From Candidatus Marithrix sp. Canyon 246 (GTDB taxonomy: Bacteria > Pseudomonadota > Gammaproteobacteria > Beggiatoales > Beggiatoaceae), in assembly GCF_001723685.1 (NCBI RefSeq), contig NZ_MCBX01000002.1, positions 171,375-235,374 on the forward strand: a stretch of 64,000 nucleotides of DNA. The letters are read 5' to 3'. The notes below the pieces were generated by a model. The model was given only the letters and a program-made list of their open reading frames with translations, had not been told where the DNA came from and did not search any database. This document shows positions 42,915 to 53,252 of the stretch, one piece after another. Every line of letters begins with the position of its first letter. The first letter of the stretch is position 1. The position numbers and the translations under genes were made by a program.

Positions 42915-43879
42915 TATTTTAATGTGGTTGCATTAAACTGTTCAGAAATGGTATTTGCCATAGTTGCCCCAATACGTTCAGCAAAGCGATCAAATAAATT
43001 ATCTTCATGGGTAAAGTTTTTGATTTTTTTAGTTTTTATAATTTCGCGTGCTAGATATCTGCTACTAGCTAAACCATCAATTAACCCTAATTCTAAGGCT
43101 TGTTCACCTGTCCATACTAAACCTGTATATAATTCTGGGTTATCTAGTAAATGTGATTGACCTTTTGCTTCCAAGCTTTTTTTGCGCCCTTTTTTGACTT
43201 GGTTAATAAATTGTTGATGAATCTCTCCAAGTAATACTTTGACATGTTTAATATCAGATTCTTTAGTTGGTGAGAATGGATCTAAAAAACCTTTACTTTT
43301 GCCGGCTGTTAGTAAGCGACGTTCAATACCTAAATCTTCCATTGCTTTGACAAATCCAAATCCACTCATCAATACTCCAATTGATCCTATAATTGTAGCT
43401 TTATCAGCATAGATTTTATCTGCTGCTACTGCAATATAGTAACCACCAGAGGCGCATAAATCAGTAGCAACTGCATATAATGGAATTTTTGGATATTTTT
43501 TACGTAATCGCTTAATTTCATCATTGATATATCCAGATTGTACTGGGCTACCACCGGGGCTATTTATACGGAGAATAACTGCCTTGGTATTTGTATCTTT
43601 AAAGGCTTTACCTAATCCAGAAATTATGTTATCAGCACTAGCATCAGCATTAGCGGCAATTATTCCATTGATTTCAACCAATGCGGTATGCTTTTCTGAT
43701 GTTGTATGTGGATCTTGTAACCATTCAGGATTTATAATCGTTATATAAGATATAAATAGATAGATAAAGAATAAAGATATAAAGAAGATACGCCAGCGTC
43801 GTGTTCGACGTTGCTCATTAAGCGTTGCAAAGGCTAGACGATTTAATGTATCGCGTTCCCAATTGTTTTCTGATGACAT
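42914..43879 (-). CDS. sppA: Signal peptide peptidase SppA / S49 family protease
   Basis: 321 residues, the short 36K-type form. A membrane helix (about 28-50) anchors it; the periplasmic domain has NSPGGSPVQS, the nucleophile segment CASGGYY (Ser near 145) and the general-base lysine in TAGKSKGFLDPF (near 196). It degrades signal peptides left in the membrane. The gene order rne, rluC, HAD, sppA matches Pseudomonas and relatives. Confidence 0.93.
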   Translation of the reverse strand: MSSENNWERDTLNRLAFATLNEQRRTRRWRIFFISLFFIYLFISYITIINPEWLQDPHTTSEKHTALVEINGIIAANADASADNIISGLGKAFKDTNTKAVILRINSPGGSPVQSGYINDEIKRLRKKYPKIPLYAVATDLCASGGYYIAVAADKIYADKATIIGSIGVLMSGFGFVKAMEDLGIERRLLTAGKSKGFLDPFSPTKESDIKHVKVLLGEIHQQFINQVKKGRKKSLEAKGQSHLLDNPELYTGLVWTGEQALELGLIDGLASSRYLAREIIKTKKIKNFTHEDNLFDRFAERIGATMANTISEQFNATTLK

Positions 43880-43893
43880 ATTTGTTGTAATCC

Positions 43894-44538
43894 TTATATA
43901 AATTGCGATAGTTTTGATAAACTATCTATGCATGTTAATGGTTTATATTGTAATAATCGGCTTTTACCATGTACGCCGAAGCTCACGGCAATTGATGCAA
44001 CTTTGGCGTTATTAGCCATTTCTAAATCATATTCACTATCACCTATCATAACAGTTTGTTCTGCTGAGAAATCTAATTCTTGCATAATTTCTTGTAACAT
44101 CAAAGGATTTGGTTTCGATGCTGTTTCTTCAGCACAACGAGTGCTATGAAAAAAATGAGCCAAATTATTTTCTTCTAAAGCTTCAGTTAAACTTCTACGC
44201 CCTTTACCAGTAGCAACCGCTAAAGAATAGTCTTTGCTATGTAATTCTTGCAATAGCTCAATAGCTCCCGGAAATAATGGAGATGCTAAAGCATTAGCGT
44301 CAAAAAAATGATGACGATAACAATTTGCTAACTTTGTATTTTCTGATGCTGATAGTTCAGGATATAAAACCATAATGGCTTGTTCTAAACCTAAGCCTAT
44401 TATATTACGAATTTGGTCTGAAGTACGCTGTTCTATACCTAATTCTGCACTCGCGGTTTGCATACTATTGATGATGCGTGCCTGTGAATCCATCAGGGTG
44501 CCATCCCAATCGAACACTATTAAATTATATTTTGACAT
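43894..44538 (-). CDS. HAD family phosphatase (phosphoglycolate phosphatase-like)
   Basis: 214 residues. HAD motif I FDWDGTLMDS (Asp10, Asp12), motif II as VATGKG, motif III Lys in ASKPNP and motif IV IGDSEYDLEMA are all present, with a C1-type helical cap. It is a HAD-IA hydrolase of the Gph group; 2-phosphoglycolate or another small phosphate ester is the likely substrate. It overlaps the end of rluC by 14 bases and precedes sppA, as in Pseudomonas. Confidence 0.88.
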   Translation of the reverse strand: MSKYNLIVFDWDGTLMDSQARIINSMQTASAELGIEQRTSDQIRNIIGLGLEQAIMVLYPELSASENTKLANCYRHHFFDANALASPLFPGAIELLQELHSKDYSLAVATGKGRRSLTEALEENNLAHFFHSTRCAEETASKPNPLMLQEIMQELDFSAEQTVMIGDSEYDLEMANNAKVASIAVSFGVHGKSRLLQYKPLTCIDSLSKLSQFI

Positions 44539-45475
44539 CTAAATTATTTACAACCTGTTGTAAAGATGGTGGTAATGGTGCTTCGATACTTAGATGATAC
44601 TTGATCTCTGGTAAATCAATATCCAATTTACTTGCATGTAAAAATAAATGTTTTAAATTATAATCATGGCGCATTTGTTGATTGAAGCTATCATTACCAT
44701 ATTTATTATCACCTGCAATTGGATTTCCTACATGGGCTGCATGTACACGAATTTGATGAGTACGCCCTGTTAAAAGCTTAACTTTTAATAAAGTCGTTGT
44801 GGCAAATTGTCGTTCAATGCTAAACTGAGTAATTGCAGATTTGCCATCAGGGCTAACACGAACAATGCGTTCTCCTGATTTTAAAACATTTTTACGCAAT
44901 GGAGCATTTACTTGTGTTCGGCGAGGTTTCCAATGCCCTTGTACTAAAGCTAGATACTGTTTATGTATTTCTCCACAACGTAGCAAATTATGTAAGCGTC
45001 GTAACATACTATGTTTTTTGGCTATCATTAAACAGCCAGAAGTTTCGCGATCTAAACGGTGTACCAGCTCTAAAGATGGGGCTTTAGGATATAAAACACG
45101 TAAACCCTCAATAACACCACCGTTAATACCAGTACCTCCATGTACTGCAATGCCGCTAGGTTTATTTATGATTAGTATAAGGTCATCTTCATATAAAGTA
45201 GCATTGGCTAGTTCTGTCAAGCGATTAGCATTAGGAACTTTAGGGATAATAGTTTGACATTTTATAGGTGGTAAACGTAAAACATCGTTAGCATTAAGAC
45301 GATAACTCGGTTTAATACGACCCTTATTAATACGAACTTCTCCAGTACGCAAGATTCGATAAATATGACTTTTTGGCACACCTTTCAGGTGGGTATATAA
45401 AAAATTATCAATACGTTGCCCAGCCTTATTTGCCGAAATTTCCAGATAAGTTACAGATTTCTGTTTGATACTCAT
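44525..45475 (-). CDS. rluC: 23S rRNA pseudouridine synthase RluC
   Basis: 316 residues from ATG 45475, which fits the usual RluC start; ATG 45496 would add 7 residues, and neither has a good ribosome site. An S4 RNA-binding domain (QRIDNFL ... RILRTGEVRINKGRIKP, about 15-75) precedes the RluA-type catalytic domain with HRLDRETSGCL (the catalytic Asp) and a GRTHQIRVH motif. It makes pseudouridines 955, 2504 and 2580 in 23S rRNA (E. coli numbering). The gene is divergent from rne with at most 43 bases between. Confidence 0.95.
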   Translation of the reverse strand: MSIKQKSVTYLEISANKAGQRIDNFLYTHLKGVPKSHIYRILRTGEVRINKGRIKPSYRLNANDVLRLPPIKCQTIIPKVPNANRLTELANATLYEDDLILIINKPSGIAVHGGTGINGGVIEGLRVLYPKAPSLELVHRLDRETSGCLMIAKKHSMLRRLHNLLRCGEIHKQYLALVQGHWKPRRTQVNAPLRKNVLKSGERIVRVSPDGKSAITQFSIERQFATTTLLKVKLLTGRTHQIRVHAAHVGNPIAGDNKYGNDSFNQQMRHDYNLKHLFLHASKLDIDLPEIKYHLSIEAPLPPSLQQVVNNLDVKI

Positions 45476-45518
45476 AATGAAAAGTATATCAGACATGAAA
45501 AAAAAGGATTAAATTTTA

Positions 45519-47435
45519 ATGAAAAGAATTTTAATAAATGCCACTCAGCCAGAGGAATTGCGTGTTGCAACGGTTGATGGTCAAAAATTGGATAATCTCG
45601 ATATAGAGACTACTACACGTAAACAGAATAAATCCAATATTTATAAAGCTATAATAACACGCATTGAACCAAGTCTTGAAGCCGCTTTTGTTGATTTTGG
45701 CGCAAATCGGCATGGTTTTTTACCATTGAAGGATGTTTCTCGTAGTTATTTCACTCCTTCTGATTCTGCAAAAGATGTAAATGAACGTTTACATATCAAG
45801 GATCTGCTTCATGAAGGGCAAGAGTTAATTGTACAAGTTGATAAAGCAGAACGCGGCAATAAAGGAGCTGCTTTAACTACTTTTATTAGTTTAGCAGGGC
45901 GTTATTTAGTATTAATGCCCAATAACCCTAGAGCTGGCGGTGTTTCTCGTCGTATTGAAGGTGATGATCGTAGTGAGGCGCGAGAAGTTTTAAGTACTTT
46001 AGCAATACCTACTGGTATGGGGTTAATTTTACGTACCGCTGGAGTTAATAAAACTGCTGAAGAATTAAAATGGGATTTAGAATATTTATTGCAATTATGG
46101 CAGGCAATAGAAAATTCTGCACAACCCCATCCTGCACCTTTTTTGATTTATCAGGAAAGTAATGTCATTATTCGTGCGATTCGTGACTATTTACGTGAAG
46201 ATATTAATGAAATCCTAATTGATAACCTAGATATTTATGAGGAAGCTTATGCTTTCATGCAGCAAGTGATGCCGCAGTATCTGAATAAAGTTAAACTTTA
46301 TGAGGATAAGGTTCCACTGTTTACACGTTATCAAATTGAAAGTCAAATTGAATCAGCGTTTCAACGTGAAGTCAAATTACCATCTGGTGGAGCAATTGTT
46401 TTAGATCATACTGAGGCTTTATTGTCAATTGACATTAATTCAGCGCGTTCTACTAAAGGTGTCGATATTGAAGAAACTGCGCTAACTACTAATTTAGAGG
46501 CAGTTGATGAAGTTGCTAGACAATTACGCTTACGTGATTTAGGCGGTTTGGTTGTTATAGATTTTATTGATATGTTGAGTCATAAAAATCAGCGTGAAGT
46601 TGAGACTCGTATGAAAGAAGCCTTAAAAATGGATAGGGCGCGAGTACAAATTGGACGTATTTCACGTTTTGGTTTATTAGAAATGTCTAGGCAACGTTTA
46701 CGCCCTTCACTTGGTGAGTCTAGTCATAATATCTGCCCTCGTTGTAATGGGCAAGGTACTATTCGTAGTGTTGAATCTTTATCGCTTTCTATTTTACGTG
46801 TGATGGAAGAAGAGGCGATGAAAGAAAAAACTGATAAGCTGATTACAGAAGTGCCAGTAGAAGTGGCTACTTATTTGCTGAATGAAAAACGACAAGCTAT
46901 TTTGGATATTGAAGAGCGTCAACAAATTAATATTTTGTTAATACCTAATGTTAATCTTGAAACGCCTAATTATTCACTACAACGTCTTAGAATGGATGAG
47001 AAAGCTAGTAATACTAGTTATAAATTAGTAACATCTCCAGAAAAATCTCAAGCATATAATTATCAGGATGATAATAAAAATAAAACCAATAAGCCGGAAG
47101 AAGAACCGGCTGTTAAAGATGTCAGTCACACAACACCGCCAATAATTAGTCAAGATTTGAAGAAAAAACAATCTTCCTTTAAACGTTTTTGGAAGAAGAT
47201 TTTTACTAAAAAATCCAAGTCAGATCCTATTGTAGCGGCTGATACGAATTCTAATAAGTCACAGAATAATACTAAATCTAAGGCATCACATAAACGTTCA
47301 CGTTCAAAACGCTACAATAACAATAACAATAACAATAATTTTTCTATGGAAATAAAAAGAACGGATGCTAATCGTTCTAACAATTATGCACGTCGTAATC
47401 GTCGTCGTAAACGTACTGAACCATCTCAATCTTGA
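45519..47435 (+). CDS. rne: Ribonuclease E
   Basis: 638 residues. S1 domain (about 38-120), RNase-H-like and DNase-I-like parts with the catalytic Asp residues in [14 protein letters not shown] and LVVIDFIDM, and the Zn-link CPRCNGQG. The catalytic part ends near 510. The rest is a short, basic, Lys/Ser/Asn-rich tail with an eight-Asn run coded by a simple AAY repeat near 47319-47340, and RRNRRRKR at the end. This tail is much shorter than the degradosome scaffold of E. coli. RNase E starts mRNA decay and processes rRNA and tRNA. A GGA site precedes the ATG. The final 10 bases overlap the convergent SDR gene. Confidence 0.95.
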   Translation: MKRILINATQPEELRVATVDGQKLDNLDIETTTRKQNKSNIYKAIITRIEPSLEAAFVDFGANRHGFLPLKDVSRSYFTPSDSAKDVNERLHIKDLLHEGQELIVQVDKAERGNKGAALTTFISLAGRYLVLMPNNPRAGGVSRRIEGDDRSEAREVLSTLAIPTGMGLILRTAGVNKTAEELKWDLEYLLQLWQAIENSAQPHPAPFLIYQESNVIIRAIRDYLREDINEILIDNLDIYEEAYAFMQQVMPQYLNKVKLYEDKVPLFTRYQIESQIESAFQREVKLPSGGAIVLDHTEALLSIDINSARSTKGVDIEETALTTNLEAVDEVARQLRLRDLGGLVVIDFIDMLSHKNQREVETRMKEALKMDRARVQIGRISRFGLLEMSRQRLRPSLGESSHNICPRCNGQGTIRSVESLSLSILRVMEEEAMKEKTDKLITEVPVEVATYLLNEKRQAILDIEERQQINILLIPNVNLETPNYSLQRLRMDEKASNTSYKLVTSPEKSQAYNYQDDNKNKTNKPEEEPAVKDVSHTTPPIISQDLKKKQSSFKRFWKKIFTKKSKSDPIVAADTNSNKSQNNTKSKASHKRSRSKRYNNNNNNNNFSMEIKRTDANRSNNYARRNRRRKRTEPSQS

Positions 47436-48139
47436 GCATTTAATGCTTTGCCATTAATATCTGAAGTCATAAGATAAAGATATTGTGACATAATTTTCTC
47501 TGGTGGTGGTACTGTATTGCTATCTTTTGCAGGATATGCAGCAGCCCACATGGCTGTTCTAACATCGCCGGGGTTGATACTATTTACTCTAATCTTAGTA
47601 TTAGATTCAAGTTCATCTGCTAATATTTGCATCATTCCTTCAATAGCAAATTTGGATACTGAATATGCTCCCCAATAGGCTTTGCCTTGTCTTCCAACTT
47701 CTGATGATGTAAAAATTATTGAAGCATCTGAAGAGCGTTTCATTAGGTTTAAACAAGCTTTTGTAAGTAAAAATGGTGCATTAACATTGATTTGCATAAC
47801 TTTGTACCATTGATTTATATCATATAATTCTAATGGTGTTAATGTACCTAAAATAGCTGCATTATGTAATAAACCATCAAGTTTGCCAAATTCTTTATCT
47901 AAGCTATTAGCAAGTTGTTCATAATCATGAGGTGTCGCTCCTTCCAAATCTATTGGATAAATTGCCGCTTGTGGATAGCCTGCTTGTTCGATTTCGTCAT
48001 AAAGACTTTCTAATTTTTTAATGGTGCGCCCTAATAAGATAACGGTAGCTCCATGTTCAGCAAATGTTTTTGCCGCTGCACGCCCAATACCATCACCAGC
48101 ACCTGTAACTAGAATTATACGATCAGTAAGTTTAGACAT
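47426..48139 (-). CDS. SDR family oxidoreductase, YciK-like
   Basis: 237 residues. Classical short-chain dehydrogenase: cofactor loop TGAGDGIGR (12-20), HNAAILG, catalytic Ser in FTSSEVG and YSVSK as the YxxxK pair. The regions [34 protein letters not shown] and the DING end fit the YciK group, whose substrate is uncertain. It reads towards rne and overlaps its end by 10 bases. Confidence 0.85.
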   Translation of the reverse strand: MSKLTDRIILVTGAGDGIGRAAAKTFAEHGATVILLGRTIKKLESLYDEIEQAGYPQAAIYPIDLEGATPHDYEQLANSLDKEFGKLDGLLHNAAILGTLTPLELYDINQWYKVMQINVNAPFLLTKACLNLMKRSSDASIIFTSSEVGRQGKAYWGAYSVSKFAIEGMMQILADELESNTKIRVNSINPGDVRTAMWAAAYPAKDSNTVPPPEKIMSQYLYLMTSDINGKALNAQD

Positions 48140-48180
48140 AAGTTTTATTTATCGGAATGACTATTGCTAAATTATAACAT

Positions 48181-49335
48181 ATGAAGAAAATCTTACTTGT
48201 CGAGGATGCCTTAGATACACGATATATTTTATCTATGACTCTGCAAAAATATGGTTATGAAGTCATAACAGCAGAAAATGGAGAACAGGCTTGGGAAATT
48301 TTACAACAACAAACTGATATTCAATTAGTGTTAAGCGATTGGATGATGCCGCTAATGGATGGAGTGCAATTATGTAAAAAGATTCGTAATAAACAGGATT
48401 GGCATTGTTATATTTATTTTATATTGCTAACTGCTAAAGACGATAAAGATTCATTAATTCAAGGAATGGAAGCAGGGGCTGATGATTTTTTATTAAAACC
48501 TGTAAATATTAATGAATTACGTGTGCGTCTAAATGCAGGAAATCGTATAATTCAATTAGAAAAAACTTTAGAGTGTAGTAAACAGAAAGTGCAACAGGCT
48601 TATGATCAAATTAGTCTGGATTTAGAATCTGCCGCTAAAATGCAACAGGCTTTATTACCCAAACCGGGTAGATTAGGCAATATTGAGTTTGATTGGATTT
48701 TTTGCCCTTATCGTTTTGTTGCTGGTGATATGTTTAATTATTTTGAGTTAAATGATAAATATTTAGGCTTTTATCAATTGGATGTTGCAGGGCATGGAGT
48801 GAGTTCAGCTTTATTGTCATTTACTGTGCATCATAGAATTATGAATAGTTTATTGTTAAATAATAATATTCCTATTGCACCTGAAGAGATAGTTGCTGCT
48901 TTAAATGAAGAGTTTCAGAATTCTTTAGATAATTATTTCACCATGATTTATGGTTATATAAATAAAGATAGTGGTGAAGTTTGTTTAACTCAAGCAGGGC
49001 ATCCTAAACCAATATTTGTTTCAGGTTCAAATGCTAAATTATATGGTGAAGGTGGATTTCCCGTAGGAATGTTACCAGATTTAGAATATCAAAGTTTTAA
49101 ATTACAATTAGAAATTGGTGATCGCTTTTTTATTTATTCTGATGGTGTGACTGAGTGTATGAATAGTGAAAATGAGCAATTTTCAGAATCGCGCTTTATG
49201 TGTTTATTAGAACAATATCATGATTTATCTTTAGATGCTTTATTAAAAAAAATAGATATAGAGTTACGAAATTGGCGTAAGGAAGTGCCATTTGATGATG
49301 ATGTTACATTGTTAGCTTTTGAGAGAATGGTTTAA
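48181..49335 (+). CDS. Response regulator with SpoIIE/PP2C-type phosphatase output
   Basis: 384 residues. A receiver domain (1-120) has acidic residues Glu8/Asp9, phospho-acceptor Asp53 (LSDWMMPLMDG) and Lys near 104 (LLKPVN). A helical linker (about 120-155) leads to a PPM/SpoIIE phosphatase domain (AGDMFNYFEL, GFYQLDVAGHGVSSALLS, YSDGVTEC, FDDDVTLL) with the metal-binding Asp residues kept. Such proteins dephosphorylate an anti-sigma antagonist (STAS protein) when activated. No kinase or STAS gene is adjacent, so partners are elsewhere. It is separated by about 40 bases from the divergent SDR gene. Confidence 0.92.
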   Translation: MKKILLVEDALDTRYILSMTLQKYGYEVITAENGEQAWEILQQQTDIQLVLSDWMMPLMDGVQLCKKIRNKQDWHCYIYFILLTAKDDKDSLIQGMEAGADDFLLKPVNINELRVRLNAGNRIIQLEKTLECSKQKVQQAYDQISLDLESAAKMQQALLPKPGRLGNIEFDWIFCPYRFVAGDMFNYFELNDKYLGFYQLDVAGHGVSSALLSFTVHHRIMNSLLLNNNIPIAPEEIVAALNEEFQNSLDNYFTMIYGYINKDSGEVCLTQAGHPKPIFVSGSNAKLYGEGGFPVGMLPDLEYQSFKLQLEIGDRFFIYSDGVTECMNSENEQFSESRFMCLLEQYHDLSLDALLKKIDIELRNWRKEVPFDDDVTLLAFERMV

Positions 49336-49388
49336 AATATGATAATATGACTAAGTCGTCATAATATTATTATAAAGGAAATTAGTGC

Positions 49389-50066
49389 GTGATTCAACGT
49401 CATATATTAAAAGTAGTAGCTAAAATTCGTGAATTAGGTTTGTCACGAGCATTCGTTAATTTCGGTAGAGAATCCACTTTAACTGATAATAAACCATTTA
49501 AAAAATCAGAGTTACCGGGATGGGTATTATTTGCACGTGAAACAGTGCGTAATCCTAGAGTAATGGGCACCTGTTGGTCAAGTTCACCTAATTTGGCTAA
49601 TGCAATTGCAGCTTTTGTACCTGATAAAAAAGGTATAGTAATAGAATTAGGTAGTGGCACTGGTATTGTAACTGAGGCATTATTAAATAATGGTATTGCT
49701 GCTGAGCGTGTAATTGCAATTGAGCAATCACCTGAATTAACAAAACATGTACGTAAACGTTGCCCAAATGTACGTGTAATCAATGGTGATGCTTTACATT
49801 TAGAAGATTTATTGGGTGATGATTTTAAACGTGTGACTACTATTGTATCTAGTTTACCATTTCGTTCATTACCACATGCAGTTAGGCATGGTATTATTAA
49901 ACAGATTGATCAAGCATTGCCTAAAAATGGTTTATTAATTCAATTTACTTATGATTTGACTGGGCGCAGTATGTCTTTACCACATCATTTGAAACGTGTA
50001 TCTCATAAAATTATTTGGGGTAATTTTCCACCAGCACGTATTGATGTATATCGTCAGCAACGATAA
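49389..50066 (+). CDS. Class I SAM-dependent methyltransferase (PmtA-like)
   Basis: 225 residues from GTG 49389, with AGGA about 9 bases upstream. The SAM-binding motif I is VIELGSGTGIVTEAL (about 80-94), followed by the acidic IAIEQS and a substrate-side segment TTIVSSLPFRSLPHAVR. The arrangement resembles phospholipid N-methyltransferases (PmtA) and rRNA adenine dimethylase relatives; the substrate is unproven. It is a single gene closed by a strong hairpin. Confidence 0.78.
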   Translation: MIQRHILKVVAKIRELGLSRAFVNFGRESTLTDNKPFKKSELPGWVLFARETVRNPRVMGTCWSSSPNLANAIAAFVPDKKGIVIELGSGTGIVTEALLNNGIAAERVIAIEQSPELTKHVRKRCPNVRVINGDALHLEDLLGDDFKRVTTIVSSLPFRSLPHAVRHGIIKQIDQALPKNGLLIQFTYDLTGRSMSLPHHLKRVSHKIIWGNFPPARIDVYRQQR

Positions 50067-50067
50067 A

Positions 50068-50090
50068 GCGTTTCAGGGTTGCTGAAACGC
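50068..50090. terminator. Bidirectional hairpin between the methyltransferase and efp
   Basis: A perfect 9-bp stem GCGTTTCAG / CTGAAACGC with a 5-base loop lies directly after the methyltransferase stop codon and 8 bases before the efp stop. The two genes converge, so it probably terminates both. The flanks are only moderately T-rich. Confidence 0.75.
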
Positions 50091-50098
50091 AGGATGTT

Positions 50099-50668
50099 TT
50101 ATTCTTTAGCGCGTGATAAATATTCTCCAGTGCGTGTGTCAACTTTAATTAAGTCATCAATATTGATAAATAATGGCACTCGCACCACTGCACCTGTTTC
50201 TAAGGTTGCAGATTTAGTGCCGCCGCTGGATGTATCTCCACGTAAACCGGGATCAGTCTCTGTAATTTTTAAAACGACTGAATTAGGTGCCGTTACTAAT
50301 AATGGTTGATTATTCCATAGAGTTACTACGCATTTTTCTTGACCTTTTAGCCATTTTTTGGCTTCACCTACAGCATTGTTATCAGCGGCATATTGTTCAA
50401 AGGTATCAGCAACCATAAAATGATAAAATTCATCATCATTATATAAGTATTCCATATCGGTTTCCATGACATCAGCGGCTTCTACGGAGTCACCTGATTT
50501 AAAAGTTCGTTCAATAACTCGCCCAGTTTTAAGATTACGAATTTTAACTCGATTAAATGCTTGACCCTTGCCCGGTTTGACAAATTCATTTTCTATAATA
50601 GAACAAGGATCACCGTCAAGCATTAGTTTTAATCCAGATTTAAATTCATTTGTATTATGAGTAGCCAT
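50099..50668 (-). CDS. efp: Elongation factor P
   Basis: 189 residues. EF-P rescues ribosomes stalled at proline runs. KOW-like N-domain and two OB domains; the loop VKPGKGQAF places Lys34 at the site that EpmA beta-lysylates in gammaproteobacteria. epmA and epmB are not in the window. The C-terminal signature RTGEYL is intact. Confidence 0.97.
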   Translation of the reverse strand: MATHNTNEFKSGLKLMLDGDPCSIIENEFVKPGKGQAFNRVKIRNLKTGRVIERTFKSGDSVEAADVMETDMEYLYNDDEFYHFMVADTFEQYAADNNAVGEAKKWLKGQEKCVVTLWNNQPLLVTAPNSVVLKITETDPGLRGDTSSGGTKSATLETGAVVRVPLFINIDDLIKVDTRTGEYLSRAKE

Positions 50669-50731
50669 TAAATAAAATTTCCTATTGTTAAAATTATATA
50701 TGATACCTGAAATTTAATGATATTATAAATA

Positions 50732-51493
50732 CTAGTTAAATAAAGTAGCAAAAAATCCTTTTTTCTGTGTTTGTGCCGCTATAATTGATATATTATCCCC
50801 TTCTGCACCACCATTTTCTAAAGCATCTGTTACTAGTTGTTCAATTCGTGGCTTTAGTGGTTTATTGGTTTCTTCTAAGCTGGTAGCTAGTTGTTCAGTT
50901 GTTATATGTTCCCAAAAACCATCTGTACATAATACTATGCTATCTCCGGGGTGTAATTTGGCTTCTCCAAAATCTGCTTCTATGTCTTCATCTTCTCCAC
51001 CTAAGCCTTTGAGTAGGCAGCCTTGATCGGGATGTGTTGCCATTTCTTGTTCTTTTATACGCCCTAAATCATATAATAGTTGTACTATTGAATGATCTTT
51101 TGTGCGTTCTAGTAATTTGGTTCCACGAAAATGATATAGGCGGCTGTCTCCTAAATGTGCCCACCAGATGTATTGATCTTTTATATAAGCTAAAACGCAG
51201 GTGCTTCTTGGTGAAATATTATGTTGTTTACCTATTTTATTAATATTTTCATGTGCTTGTGCAATAAGGCTTTGTAAAAAATGTGGAATATATTGATCCG
51301 TAAATTGTTGCCAAGCTAGTTCTGCGGTTTTAATTACCATTTCTGATGCTAAACTACCGCCTTGATGCCCGCCCATACCGTCAGCAGCCACTAATAAATG
51401 TTGTTGATTATCAGGTGTTGAAAATGTGGCAATTCGATCTTGTTGTTCTTCTCTTCCACCTATATGATTATTGTATGCTATTTCCCAATTCAT
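50732..51493 (-). CDS. PP2C-type serine/threonine phosphatase
   Basis: 253 residues. PPM-family motifs: the N-terminal GGREEQQDR, VAADGMGGHQGG with two metal Asp residues, WAHLGDSRLYHFRG, KDHS, CTDGFWEH and the final GDNISII. It reverses Ser/Thr phosphorylation, often opposite a Hanks-type kinase or in type VI secretion control; no kinase is adjacent. The start lies within the last 26 bases of msbA, which suggests cotranscription. Confidence 0.92.
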   Translation of the reverse strand: MNWEIAYNNHIGGREEQQDRIATFSTPDNQQHLLVAADGMGGHQGGSLASEMVIKTAELAWQQFTDQYIPHFLQSLIAQAHENINKIGKQHNISPRSTCVLAYIKDQYIWWAHLGDSRLYHFRGTKLLERTKDHSIVQLLYDLGRIKEQEMATHPDQGCLLKGLGGEDEDIEADFGEAKLHPGDSIVLCTDGFWEHITTEQLATSLEETNKPLKPRIEQLVTDALENGGAEGDNISIIAAQTQKKGFFATLFN

Positions 51494-53210
51494 TTTTATA
51501 TAAATTTGCGTAAATTCCGTTGTTTGTAATTAATTGGCTATGTGTGCCAATTTCAACAATACGACCATTTTCCATTACAATAATTCTATCTGCATTCACT
51601 ATAGTTGATAAACGGTGAGCTATTATTAAAGTTGTACGCCCTTGTTTTAGTTGTTCTAATGATTGTTGAACTTGATATTCTGAATTATTATCTAAAGCGG
51701 CTGTTGCTTCGTCAAATATTAATATTGGTGCATCTTTTAATAAAGCGCGTGCTATTGCTAGACGTTGGCGTTGCCCACCTGATAATTTAACTCCTCTTTC
51801 ACCAATTATTGTATCTAAGCCTTGTGGCATTTGTTCAATAAATTCTATTGCATAGGCAGATTTTGCAGCTTGGATAATTTGATCGCGCGAGGCTCCTGCC
51901 ATTGCTCCATAAGCAATATTTGCCGCTACAGTATCATTGAATAATACTACTTCTTGGCTTACTAGGGCAATATTAGCCCGTAATGTGGCTAAGGATAATT
52001 GCTTAATATCAATATTATCTAATAACAAATTTCCCTTAGTAATGTTATAAAATCTAGGGATTAAATTGGCTATTGTGGTTTTACCGCTGCCTGATTTTCC
52101 TACAAATGCTATAGTTTCGCCTGCTTGAATATCTAAGCAAATTTGTTGTAATGCTGGTATTTTTTGGTCTTCATAGCTGAAAGTGATATTATCAAAAGTT
52201 AATTGACCATTAAATTTTTTAATTGATTCAGTTTTTGCTTGATCTGTTTCTGAAACTTGATCAATTAATGTAAATATACTTTGTGCTGCCGCTAATCCTT
52301 GTTGTAATTGTTCATTAATTTTGGTTAAGTGTTTTATAGGAGCAAATAACATTCCCATTGCGGTAAATAATGATACAAATGCACCTACAGTTATATTTTC
52401 AGATGCTGATTGTACGGCTGCTATATAAATTATAATGCCTAAAGCTGAGCCAGTAAGTAGTTGTACCACAAATACACTTAAACCTGATGTTAGTTGGGTT
52501 TTTACTTCTAAGTGTTGCACCTGATTAGAGGCTTTATGGAAACGTTGATGTTCATATTTCTGCCCGCCAAATACTTTGACCAGTTTATGCCCAATGATAG
52601 CTTCTTCCAACACTCTTGTCATTTGCCCCATCGCATCTTGCATGGAAGTATTCATATTTCTGAGTCGTTTACTAACAAAACGAATCACTAAAATCATCAG
52701 TGGCACAATCGAAAATACAATTAAGGATAATTTCCAATTGAGATAAAACATCCATGACAATAAGCCGATGACAATTAAAGTATCACGTATTAAGATTACT
52801 AAAGCATCAGTAGCCGCAGCCATAACTCGATTTACATCATAAGTAACTTTAGATAATAATACGCCGCTAGAAGTTTTATCAAATTCAGTGCTGGGTAATG
52901 TTAAAATTTTTTGAAACATTTCTCGGCGTAAATCCATCACTAAATGCGCCGCTATCCATTTCATACCAACACTACTAGCTAACATGGCTAAGCCTTTAAC
53001 TACAATTAATAACATTAAAAATAATGGAATTAATTTTATAGTAGTTGGATCTTTTTCAACAAATCCGCCATCTAATAAGGGTTGAATTAAAGCGGCTAAA
53101 ATTGGATCAGTTAATGCCATTATAATAATAGCGAAAATTGCTAAAGCAAAAATACGCCAATAGGGTATTACATAGTGTAATAGGCGTAAGTATAAGGATT
53201 TACTAGTCAT
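51468..53210 (-). CDS. msbA: Lipid A / lipid flippase MsbA-type ABC exporter
   Basis: 580 residues from ATG 53210, which has GGTAA upstream; an in-frame ATG 53222 and a TTG 53246 lie further out. Six membrane helices (about 10-300) precede the nucleotide-binding domain with GKSGSGKTT, LSGGQRQR and LIFDEATAALD. MsbA homodimers flip lipid A-core across the inner membrane. Length and family pattern fit MsbA better than generic exporters. It is followed by a PP2C gene rather than lpxK, which usually adjoins msbA. Confidence 0.9.
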   Translation of the reverse strand: MTSKSLYLRLLHYVIPYWRIFALAIFAIIIMALTDPILAALIQPLLDGGFVEKDPTTIKLIPLFLMLLIVVKGLAMLASSVGMKWIAAHLVMDLRREMFQKILTLPSTEFDKTSSGVLLSKVTYDVNRVMAAATDALVILIRDTLIVIGLLSWMFYLNWKLSLIVFSIVPLMILVIRFVSKRLRNMNTSMQDAMGQMTRVLEEAIIGHKLVKVFGGQKYEHQRFHKASNQVQHLEVKTQLTSGLSVFVVQLLTGSALGIIIYIAAVQSASENITVGAFVSLFTAMGMLFAPIKHLTKINEQLQQGLAAAQSIFTLIDQVSETDQAKTESIKKFNGQLTFDNITFSYEDQKIPALQQICLDIQAGETIAFVGKSGSGKTTIANLIPRFYNITKGNLLLDNIDIKQLSLATLRANIALVSQEVVLFNDTVAANIAYGAMAGASRDQIIQAAKSAYAIEFIEQMPQGLDTIIGERGVKLSGGQRQRLAIARALLKDAPILIFDEATAALDNNSEYQVQQSLEQLKQGRTTLIIAHRLSTIVNADRIIVMENGRIVEIGTHSQLITNNGIYANLYKNELGNSIQ

Positions 53211-53252
53211 GTATGTTACCATATCATAGTTTAATAATTGTAGCAAATTAAA

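Noticed and set aside
49341..49366. Hairpin ATGAC-TAAGTC-GTCAT as terminator after the response regulator
   Set aside because: Only 5 bp pair well and no T-run follows.
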